Shown: one piece after another, positions 41,001 through 53,000 of the stretch
Layout: each line of letters starts with the position of its first letter
How positions within the stretch are numbered: position 1 is the stretch's first letter
DNA from: Onchocerca lupi
Lineage: Eukaryota > Nematoda > Chromadorea > Rhabditida > Onchocercidae
Direction: 5' to 3'
NCBI GenBank assembly: GCA_028564675.1
Contig: JAOVVO010000200.1
Coordinates: 52,490-116,489, forward strand
Length of the DNA stretch: 64,000 bases
Notes under the pieces: generated by a model
Seen by the model: the letters and a program-made list of their open reading frames with translations, nothing else
What the model was told of the DNA's origin: nothing
Databases searched by the model: none
Translations under genes and position numbers: made by a program

Positions 41001-44000
41001 AAAATTTAAACATAATATTTTTTCGATTTTATTTTTAATTTGAATATTCGCACTTAATTCATTATCTTAAACAAAATAAATTTCTTTATTTTATGAGTAA
41101 TATTTGTATTAACTCTAGCAATAATTTTAGTCCAACTTTTACATCTCAACAAACTCCTTACGAATTATCGATATTAGATCTTGGTAATACAACAATAAGT
41201 AGCATATGCCCAGTAAATAAGGTCACAAGATGTCCAGTGATTAAATACCGAACTTATTCTGGGCATTGCAATAATGTTAATCATCCATCTTGGGGTGCTT
41301 CATCTAAACCAATGCAACGTTTGCTCAAGCCAACTTATGCTGATAGTAAGTTCATTTTTATAGCTGAAATTGTCTACCAAATAGTTTCTGCATATCTTTT
41401 AGTTATAATATCATTAATCGAAGTATTGAATCGCTCGATACCATTAATTTATTTCTTCATTATCTATACAAATAAAAATGCAAATGCTCTTTGTTTGTCT
41501 TTACCAAACTCCGAAAGTTCTGCACCGATTGCTTTTTTTTTAATATAAATTCGTAAAATTTAATTTACATTCGAATAGATGCGTGTTTTTATATAAGCAA
41601 ATTTACTTTTTTTCACGTGTCACGTCTGTGACAATTAAAAGTAAGTGAGGGGACGGAGTTTATTGACTTCGCTTTCCTTTTTTTTCTCTCATCCTTTCTC
41701 TACCTCCCATCTTTCTCTATTGCTATGCTTATTACATTACGTGGATTTATCTTTCTGATATGATAGATAAACAAAAAAAATTTTGCATTTGCAACGAATC
41801 TGAAAAAAAATTCTAAATCTCTGTCAAATTTTGAATGTGAAATTCTTTTTCTTTAATAAAAATTTGCTTAATTTATTTGAATAAAGGCATTAATCTAATC
41901 TAAAAAAATTTTATTGCATTAATTCTAAATATTTCTCAGGAACAGGCTTTTCGATCAATTAATCTTCTCCGATTTAATTTTGATTTAACTTTATTTGATG
42001 CAAATTTAATATTAAAATATCAACTCAAAACTTTCTTCATTTTTTCATAGATTAAATATTCAAATCCACCAGAAGTATTGGTGACTTGTAATTTGATATA
42101 ATTGATACTAATTCTTTTTTTTTTTTTTGATTTTATTCATATTATACCTTCATTTGCTTTTTTTTAAATCTATTTATCTGCAAATTTGTGCTTATAAATC
42201 GCGAACAAAGTTTTCAATCAATTGGGAATGCATCACCGAATCGATTTGCTGCTGCTTCGCTCCATATAGAATTGCACGTGAACAAAATTACAGCACGATT
42301 GATCTTTTTTTTATGTGTAATCAAATATTCTTAAGCTAACGTTTGAGCAAAAAGGCATTTACGATCAAATAATGCAAACTATCATTAAAGGAGTTGGAGG
42401 AATCTTCTTTTAAGATGCGTTAGGAGGAACTAATAAAATGTTCCTCATTCGATTGATTCTGGAAACAGTTCGCTTCCAGAATGGCATAGCATTAGCTCTT
42501 GCATTGTCCGAAATAGCTGCAACATTGCTACCAGGTGGAAGAACTGTTCATTCCGCTTTGAAACTTGCTATTGAGCTTCCAATTCAATGGAACTTCTAGG
42601 TGCAATATTTCCAAACCGTCCGGCATGGGAAAAGTATTGCAGAAATGAAAACTTACTCTTTGGGAATAAATATACGATTGCGCATAAAAAATCGGTAGAG
42701 GTTCTTGATAGATCATTGCAAGATTTGCGTGGAAATATCAGACCATTTGAGAACACAATAACTGCTTGCAGGAGATTTCAAGCAATTATTACCTATAAAT
42801 CGTCATTCGACACCAACAAACGAATTAAATGCTTGCCTGAAATACTCTACTTTGTGGCGAAAGGTAAAGACGTTAAAATTAACTACAAATATGCGTGTTC
42901 AGCTGCAAAAGATCGATCAACTGGAATATTCTCATATCAATTGCTCGAAATTGGGAACAGAGAGGTGACGATTGATTTGACCACAGGAAGAAATTCATTG
43001 CCTCATAACTTCTGCAATTTAGTAACATCAAAACGAGAACTGGTTGAAAAAATATTTCCCGACATTCAAACCAATTATAAGAATATACGATTGGGTGAGT
43101 GAATGAGCTATTCTTGCGGCCAAGAAAAAAGACGTCGACGAACTTAACAATGCTATTCAGCATAATATTCAATGCGAGACATATAAGTCTGTCGAAATTG
43201 TTGTGGAAGCAGATGAAGCAGTTAATTATTCAACAGAATTTTTGAATTCACTCGATCTGCGAGGGATGCCACCGCATATATTGCAATTGAAAATGGTGGA
43301 GTACTAATTATAATCTTGCGAAATATCAACCAGCCAAAACTTTCCAACAACACGCTGCTTGCAGTGAAAAAAATAATGGGCAATTTCGTAGAGGCAACAA
43401 TCTTGATAGGACCTTTCAATGGTGATGTCCTTATTCCTCGCATTCCTATGATTCCAACGGATAAGCCATTTCAGTTTAAGACATTGCAATTTTCGATTTG
43501 CGTCTGCATTCCCTTATCAACAAAATTCAGGGTCAACCTTTTAATTATGCAGTTTAGATCTAGAGATGGATTGCTTCTCACATGAACAATGTTGCGTGTT
43601 CTAGAGTCGGCAAACCAGACAATTCCTATATCTACACAGACAATGGAACAACAAAAAAATATTATAAATCCACAAGTATTGTGAAATTAAACATATTAGA
43701 TGTGGGCGAAAACTGAAAAATGTCAAATAACGCCATAACAGTAATTATAAAAAAGAAATACTGAAAGTCAAGTGGCGCGAAATAGTTTCAAAGGAACGAC
43801 AACATGTTTAACACCAAAATGCCCAATTCACAGATAAACGACAAAGATCGACGCAGCAACAGCAACAGTTCGGAGTTCCAGGGATTCCAGTTCGACAGTT
43901 CAAAGCGACACGATAGTAGCAATAATCCGACAATTCACTTGAATAGTATTCTTCTCTATTATCTGCAAAGAAAAGAATAACCCAGTGATTAGTTTGCTTG

Positions 44001-47000
44001 GATGTCTCTGATAATTTTTTGTTACGAATAAACACTCTTCATCTATCAATAAAACATTTCTCAACAGCATTCATTCCTATCACACAAGACACAAAACATC
44101 TTCTCACTTATTGCTGACCTAGCCTAATCATAACAGCAACAATCAGTTTTCAATCCAACCAAGCTACAAATCAAGTAAAAAGTTTAAATTTTTCCCACAA
44201 CACTAGAAAGCTTCCTCTTTTTTTTTTTTTTTTCTTCCATTTAACCGGACCGAGCTACAGCAACGCGGTATAAAAACATGAGCGTATTCGAATGCAACGT
44301 TGTATCAAAATCTTAAAGCAGTTAGTAAGGACTTTCCGATATCTAAAATTTTGAATTAATATAGATAAGACGCGTGTTTAAGAACTTTCGGAGTTTAAGA
44401 TTTTTGACCAGACGAACATTGACATTTTTATTTATATAGATTAGTTGGAGCCGGACATGTGAAGCGTATCTATGGCCGGCCATCCATAGATTAGCTGGAT
44501 CGGTCATGAGGAGCGTGGCGGGGTGCAGCTAATTTTTTATTAGAATAGTATTTATTCTATTTATTATACAAATTACATTTTTACCAATTTAAACCAAGAA
44601 ATTTCATAATAAAATTTAAAAAATTATCCCGAAATTAATAATTATTACAGAAATTTCGGAACCTCGTATTTCAACTAATGGTTCGATACTTCCAAGTGCT
44701 CGGAAAATATCATATAATCTCATCACCGAACCAACTGATCCACATATTTCATGTTCAATGATAGTTGCTCAATGGGCAATGTTCATCAATGAAGATATTG
44801 TTCATGCTGGTGTAACTACTCTTTACGAAGGTATTATCATGAATAATAAATTTAAAATGAGAAAATAGGAAAATTTTTAAATGATAGGAAAAAAAATTTT
44901 TGACAAATATAATAACAGCAAATAAGCAATAAAATAAGAGGGTTCTCTGTTATATATTGTATTTATTATAACTAGCACTTGCAAATTTTGAAAATATTCG
45001 AATGCGAAAATGAAAGGAATGAATCTTTCGAAGGAAAATATTTTACGCATGTTCTTTGAATATGAATATTCAATCTATCTATAATACAATTAAAAGAAAA
45101 CTGTTTTCAAAAAGTAGTTTTTTCAATGAAATTCAGGCAATCAATCAAAACCATTATTATGCTGCAATCAGCAGCATACTCATCCAGAATGTTATCCAAT
45201 TGAAGTCGATCAAAGTGATACGATTTATTCAAGTAATTTTATAAATAATTCAGAAAATATTTTTAAATGCATATTTCTGCAATAAATAATTCATTTTTCG
45301 CGTATCGCGAATTTTACTTTTATAAAATATTCTTTCTCTAGATGATTCTGCAGTTCTAATTCTTTCTTATTTTCTGTTTTTTTTTCATTTTTTTTTTTTG
45401 AAATTTTCAAGTAATTAAAATAATTATTATAGCACACACACGATGTTTACCGTATGTACGTACAGCAACATCACCTCGGGAAAATTGTTCACTCGGTCCT
45501 CGGGAACAGGTTAATCAAGCGACATCTTTCCTTGATGCTAGCCATATATATGGTAGTACCGTGGAACGTGCTAGTAAACTTCGTGTATATCAAGATGGTT
45601 TGTTATAATTAATTGCTTCACTTTTCAATTATAGTTTGATGATATTTTCCATTAAAATGTTTCATCAGAAAATTTCGAAAATATATGCATGAATTTAAAT
45701 AAATAGGATGCTGATGAAAATGCTTTTGTTACTTAATTGTGTGAACTTTTAATGCTTATTAATTTAAATATGTGTTAGCAAATTAACCATTGCAAATATT
45801 CATATATTAATTGACAGATACGAACGGATACTTGAAAGAAAAAAAAATTTGTAATTTTAGACTTAAACAGTATTTATAGGTCTTTTATTATCACAGCAAA
45901 GTTCAAAATATAATGCCACTTTATTACCGAATATAAATGATGGTACTTGTTGGAATAATGGAAACTCACAGGGATGTTTCTTGGCAGGTGGTGAATTTAC
46001 AAATTTATTTCCGACACAGACTGCCTTACATACAGTATGGTTACGTCAACATAATAATATTGCCAAACAATTAAAAGTTAGCTATAATCTATTAATTAAA
46101 AAATTAAAAGAAAAAGGAAATATTTTAAATAATTAGCTTCGATAAAAACAAAAAAAAAATTAATTTTGCAAACAAATTGATTTTAAAATTAATCCTTCAA
46201 AATATTTTCATTTATTTTTATTTGAATTTTAATTTTTAGCATCTAATTAGAATATATTTCATTGTTTGCCTACTTTCTCATTCATGAATTTTAGACTATA
46301 AATATTGGTTGGGATGATGAAAAATTATTTCAAGAAGCACGTCGAATTGTTATTGCACAAATTCAACACATTACTTATAATGAATTCTTACCAATTCTTG
46401 TTGGAAAAAATAAATTAAGGCAATATGATATTAAGCTACGATCGAATGATTATGATAGTGACTATAATTTGGTAAAATTAAAGTTAAAAAGTTCTTCATA
46501 AATCTTTCAATTCTTCAAGTTTTTTTAAAACACTTTTTTTAAAATTGATTTTAATTAATTAGTGATATATTTTTATTCATAAACAACGGTAAGTTTGATA
46601 AGTTATTGATCAATTGTAACATAGAAAACAGATGCAACAGTATTAAATGAATACGCATCTGCGGTTGGATTATTTTACTATTCGCTATTTTCTGATCATA
46701 TAATTCTCTATGAGAATAGTAAAGAGAATCATGGGACCGAGAAATCCTGGAGTGCTCTCATCAATAATCCAGAATTATTTTATAGCGGTAAAATGGATAC
46801 CATTTTAAGGTGTGCATTATTTACTCAGTTTACTTGATTTTGATCTTATTTCAAATTAATTTTAAGATAAAACTAATTGAGCAATTGGCAAAGGTAAACT
46901 TTTCAGTTAAGTTAATCAAAACAGAAATTTAAGCAAGAAATAGGAGTTTTAGAAGTTGACGTTAAATTCAATTTTTACTTTGGTAAAATCGGAAATTATA

Positions 47001-50000
47001 AGGCCAAACAATCCCAATACATTGTTATCATAATCAAACGCTTCTAATTAGTGGTTATTCATTTGCTTTCTTTTTCATCAAAATTTCCAGCAAAAATTAG
47101 TTTTCGTTTTTTAAATTAATCTTGATTAAATTTACTAATTTTGCAGATTTTTGTTACAAGAAACAATTCGTAAACCTGGACTGCATATGAATAAATATTT
47201 CAAAAATGAATTCCTTCGTGGTAAAGGCAATTATGGACTTGATTTAGCAGCAATGATCATACAAATGGGTCGAGATCACGGAATCCCGGGATATACTGCT
47301 TTTCGAAGCGCTTGTGGTCTTCAACGTCCAACTAACTTTACCGATTTAGCTGATATAGTAATCAACTCGAAATATTCATTATCCTTGAATCGAAAATCAT
47401 ATTGCTATGCTTAGCATTTAGACTAATTAGACTAAACTACTGCAAATTAATTTCATTTTCTATTTCAATAATTATTAGATACCCAAATACTTATTAAAGA
47501 GCAAAAAAAAAGCTTTCGATTCGAACAAATTTTGCATTCATCGATCAATTATTCTAACTTAGGTACTAAAGTCGCTTGATTTGGATAAACTGGCCGAGTT
47601 ATACGATGACATCGATGACGTCGATTTATTTGTGCTTGGCATGGCTGAGAAACCAGAACTTGGTGCACTAATTGGACCAACATTTTCATGTATTATCGGT
47701 AGACAATTCCAAAAGGTTTTATATAAAATTTTCTTTTTTTTTTGGATTATTAATTAAATTTTTGGATTGATAATCGAAATGGTAAAATAATGATAATTCG
47801 AAATGGTAAAATAATGATTATGTGTAATATTAGACTTATTGCTGATCAAACTTCAGCCAAATCTTTTTAAAAAAAAAAAAAAACATCTGAATTATTTTTA
47901 ATTTCTTCTCATCGTATATTCTAGTTAATGTGAAATTTGATATCCATTCCGCTTAATTGATTCAACAGACTTTGTATATTGACTGATTTTACCTATTCTA
48001 TATAATGATTGACTAGTCATTTCAATTTGTTATTTAAATTTTTATGTCAGTACCCATAACGAGCATGCCACAATTAAAATAGAATAAGCATTAATTTGAT
48101 TATTTTTAATTTTGTTAAGATTCGTCGAGGTGATCGATTTTGGTATGAAAATTTTTTCGTACCAACAGCGTTCACACTGGAACAATTGGAAGAAATTCGA
48201 AAAACAAGATTAGCTCGAATAATATGTGATAATTCGGACGATATACAACAAATTCAACCAAATGTTTTTATAATTGCTGATATTTACCTGTAATTATAGT
48301 ATTATCTTTTTTTTTTCTCCTTTTTTTTGGATCGAATTCATATAAGATGAATTATTATAAAAAGTATTACATTTCAATTTGAAATTTATCAAAGACAATG
48401 AAGACTTATTCGAATAAAAACTTTAATCAAATGCACAAATGCTATCCCAATCGCGAATAATATTTGCAAAAAAAAAAAACTAAATATTATTTTTTATATG
48501 AAGTTGACTTAATTATTAGAAATATAAGATGGATTATTTCAAAGAAGACAGGAAGCAAATTTTTCGTTAGATTGGGATATTATTCATGAATTTGATCAAA
48601 ATTTTTATTCAAATAATTCTTTATTGTTTATATGTTGGTAAATTTCGTACAGGAATTCTCCCGTGAATTGTAATTCAACGATAATCGATACGATCGATTT
48701 AACAAAATGGACTGATCAAGAGCCTAGGCCAAAATTACCTATAACAATGGCTACATTAGAAAAAGCAATACTATTGGGTACTGAACATGCGAAATATTTA
48801 AATAAAGCAGAAGCAAGTCGGATCAATGCACATGGTAATGATAAAGCATGTTTAATTCATTGTTTGCTTGGCTTTTTCTGACATTCAAGAATTTCAGGAA
48901 TTTTTCAAAAATTTATTTACTCATAAATAAATATCTTGATATGTGAAATATCATTTTCGTCACTTCTATGTATATGATATGAACAGGAGATAAAAATATA
49001 AATGGAAATCAAAATTCGGCAGTTTGTGAACATTCAATTTTGATGGCACCAAAAAATATGTCACTGGAAATTTCACGTCGTGCAGAAATTCTTCGTGAAA
49101 CGACCAAAATTTTGTTAACAGGGTAAATTTAATTGATGAAAAAATTGAGATAAATTTTATTTAAATTTTTAAATTTAATAAATTTCTATAAATTTACTCA
49201 AAGCTTTATTTAGTGATGGTTTGAGTGAAGAAGAACGCTTACCATCAGAATTAGATTTGCCAACATTGCAACGTTTACTTCCTGAAATTGACGTATCGCA
49301 GTTTGTTGGAAATATTACGAATTTTTTGGGTGAAGAAAATCCATCCATCGAAGAATGCTTATCACAACCATTGCCTTGTGATCATACCACCAAATATCGT
49401 ACATTTTCCGGATGGTGTAATAATTTGAAATTTCCACATTATGGTAATGCATTTGCACCGATGCGTCGTTTACTGGATCCGATTTATGAGGATGGTAATT
49501 TTTTCCTTTCAAATTCAAAAATTCTAAACTAATTTCATCATCTATATATAATATAATACCCGAATATTCATCTGCAAAAAAAAAAGAAAAAATTATTTCA
49601 AATAATTCTTTTGCAAAATATTTTTGAAATTATTTTCATAAATTCAGAATCATTTTTTGTAAATCTTTTGCGGAGTTCATTTCGAGAGAGATCTTTGAAA
49701 ATTATTTTTCAATAAATGCAGTGGATTTCGTTTTATATGGGCCATCTCAAACAATAATATTCTGGCATTGTATTAATTATGGTAATAGTGATTTATTTAA
49801 TTATATGTTAGTCTTATTATTTGTAGGTTTCGATAGTCCACGTATATTGAGTAAAAATAGACGTAAATTGCCATCAGCTCGAAAGATATCAAATGTTATG
49901 CATACAGAAGTACCTGTATTTCATCCGAAATTTACCCATATGCTAATGCAAATGGGGCAATTAATTGATCATGATTTTGCTCATTCACCAGTTTCAAGAG

Positions 50001-53000
50001 GTTTCAAAAATACTTTCAATTCCATAATATTTATTTGTCTCGAAAACAATAAAAAGTGTTTATCGTTTTATTTTAATAACATAGCAAGTTTATTAATAGA
50101 ATTAATAAATTTAAAGCAATATTTTGAAATATTAATAATAGTGTTTATTGAAATTTTAAATTTTGATTTCTTCAATTTTTCAGCTTATTTTTATATTTTC
50201 AAAGCATCAATTTTTCATGAGATTTTTTTTTTTTTTTACTTTTGTTAACAGGACCTGGAAATACCATTTTGGATTGTAGCCGTTGTGATTCAACGGAAAC
50301 TGTTTCCATACATTGTTTTCCGATACCAATCGAAAATGATGATCCTTATTTTCCACATTTGCACGATAATGGTGAACCAAGATGTATATCATTTGTTAGA
50401 TCTCTACTAGGACAACTTACTCTTGGATATCGAAATCAGATATGTATCTAATTATATTACATAAATAATGAATTATAACTATTGTTCCAATCTAATCTTG
50501 ATAAAATAAATTCAAGTAAAAATTAATCGAAGCAAAAATTTAGATAAATCAAATTAAATAAAAATCCAATTAAAAATCTGCAAGAAATTTATCTTTATTT
50601 TAAATTTTTAACTCGGAAAGTAAAATTTGGGAAGGATTGGAACTTGGTACAAATGATTATGTTGTGTAATGAAGTCTTTCATATGATGAGTTTTATTTGT
50701 CGGCAACTACGGTATCATTAGTGCAACCGATAATTTGAACTTCCCTTTGATAGTAGGGAAATTATCTAAGGGTTATAGATAGTTTGAACATTCCTAACTT
50801 CCCTTTGGTTATTTTCTTTTTTTTTTTTGTTTTTTGTTTTTATTTTATTTTATTTTCTTGGGAAGTTATATGCGGGTATAGGTAATTCGAACTTCCCTTT
50901 GGGAAGTTTTCCAGCGATATAGGTATTGAGAAAGGCCACTCCTGGAATACCAACCTGATCAGAAAATTGAAAGCCTTGATCGATCAGAGCAAAGGCGGTC
51001 AGAGGAAAGGGCCGGATCATTGAATGAATATCCTCAGATAAGAATACTTTTTTTAACGAATTTTTTACTCCATATTACCATAGTAACACACAATTTACTA
51101 TAAAATATTATAGTATAAGGATCGAAAATTTGCATATACAAAGATATTTCCATAATATAAAGAAATATTTCGGTTTTTCCGACATCAGTGATTTTAGTTG
51201 GATCAGTTGACTTCTTATATTGATGCCTCGTTTATCTATGGTTCAACGAAATGTGAAGCAAATAGGCTACGTTTGTTTAGCCAAGGGCGTCTTGCCTATA
51301 CAAATCTTGGCTTCAATCGAGAAGCTTTACCACAAGGACATCAGGAAATAGATTGCAGGTTTTTCGTTTTATATGATCAACAAGACATTGTATTCGCCGA
51401 AGTTTGAAACAAATCACAAATAATTTATTTACTTTTTATATCTAAAAATAGATTTCCAACTAAAAATGTGAATTTAATTTGTTCGTATTAAGTTTAAAAC
51501 TTTATAAATTTAGAAGTTTTTGTCAAATTTATAGTTAAAAAATCAAAAAAAAAAATTAATTCTGCAAATTTTTATTGCCAAAAAAAAGAAAAAAAAATGA
51601 ATCACGCCAAAAGTATTTTCAGATCCATTCCACAATATCCATGTTTTAATGCCGGTGATGAACGTAATAATGAACAACCAGGTCTTACCGTTATGCAGAC
51701 GCTATTTCTCAGAGAACATAATCGTATTGCAACAAGTTTAAGTAATATTAACAGTCATTGGTCTGATGAAAAAATATATTTGGTAATTATCTAATTTCAC
51801 TTTTTTAATTTCAAATTTAAAGTTAAATTTTGATAAATGATAAATGATAAATTGATAAATTTTTAAAATATTTTTATCAAATAGCTATAATGTATAGGAA
51901 ACACGACGTATAATGGGTGCCAAAGTACAACATATTATCTATAACGAATGGTTACCTATTGTATTAGGTTCTGAAGCTATTGCAAAATATGATCTTGTTC
52001 CGCGAAAAATTGGCTATTATCATGGTAATTAAATTGTATTAATTTTTAATTTTATTACATTTTCATACTTAATTAAATTATACCTAAATAACTCATTTGT
52101 AAAATTCAATTGAAATTTAAAGAAAGAATAAAGCAGTACTAGTTTTAAATTGTATCAATTGTTAAATCTATTAGATTTTTGCTATCAATTAAATTATACC
52201 TGATAACTCATTTGTGAAATTCATTTGAAATTTCAAAAAACTCAATAATTGTTTTTAATTGCATTAATTTTAAAGTTTATTACACTTTTTATGTAATTAA
52301 ATTGTATTTGAACAACTTATTCATAATATTTAATTAAAATATGAAAGAAAAAAAAAGAAAAATAATAATTTCAGGATATGATGATAAATGTGATGCTACC
52401 ATGTCACACGAGATGGCAACAGCAGCATTTCGTTTTGGTCATTCACTTATACGTAACGTATTTCCACGTATGAATGCTGAATATCAAGAGAAAGCTGATG
52501 GTCTCGATTTAAAAGTAAATGCTTTTTCTTAAAAGTAATTCATAAGATAAAATAGTACAGTTTTTTTTTTTTTTGTTTGTTATAATTGAAATGAAATTTG
52601 TAGAATTCGTTCAATAATGTAACATTCTATTATACTTTGGAAACTGGACATATTGAATCAGTAATTATGGGCCTTCTTGGATCACATAGGTAAGTTCTAC
52701 CTGCATATAATCAATAATCATGGGCCTTCTCAGATTACGTAAAATATATCATTATCTTATCTCTTTCAATAGAGATTCTGAAAATGAATGCATCAAATTC
52801 AAAGTAATCTTTTTTTCTATCTTTTCATATGACAAATGTATAATTTTAGTATGGTTTTTGATCGTCATATCAGTAATGCTATTCGTAATCATTTATTCCA
52901 ACGAATAAATGATCCATATACAGGCATGGATCTTCCTGCACTCAATATACAACGTGGAAGAGATCATGGTATACAACCATATAATTCATATCGGTATAGT

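Noticed and set aside
42587..43102. 171-residue + frame as a stand-alone gene
   Set aside because: It is the central part of the broken Helitron helicase, with homologous sequence continuing in other frames on both sides.
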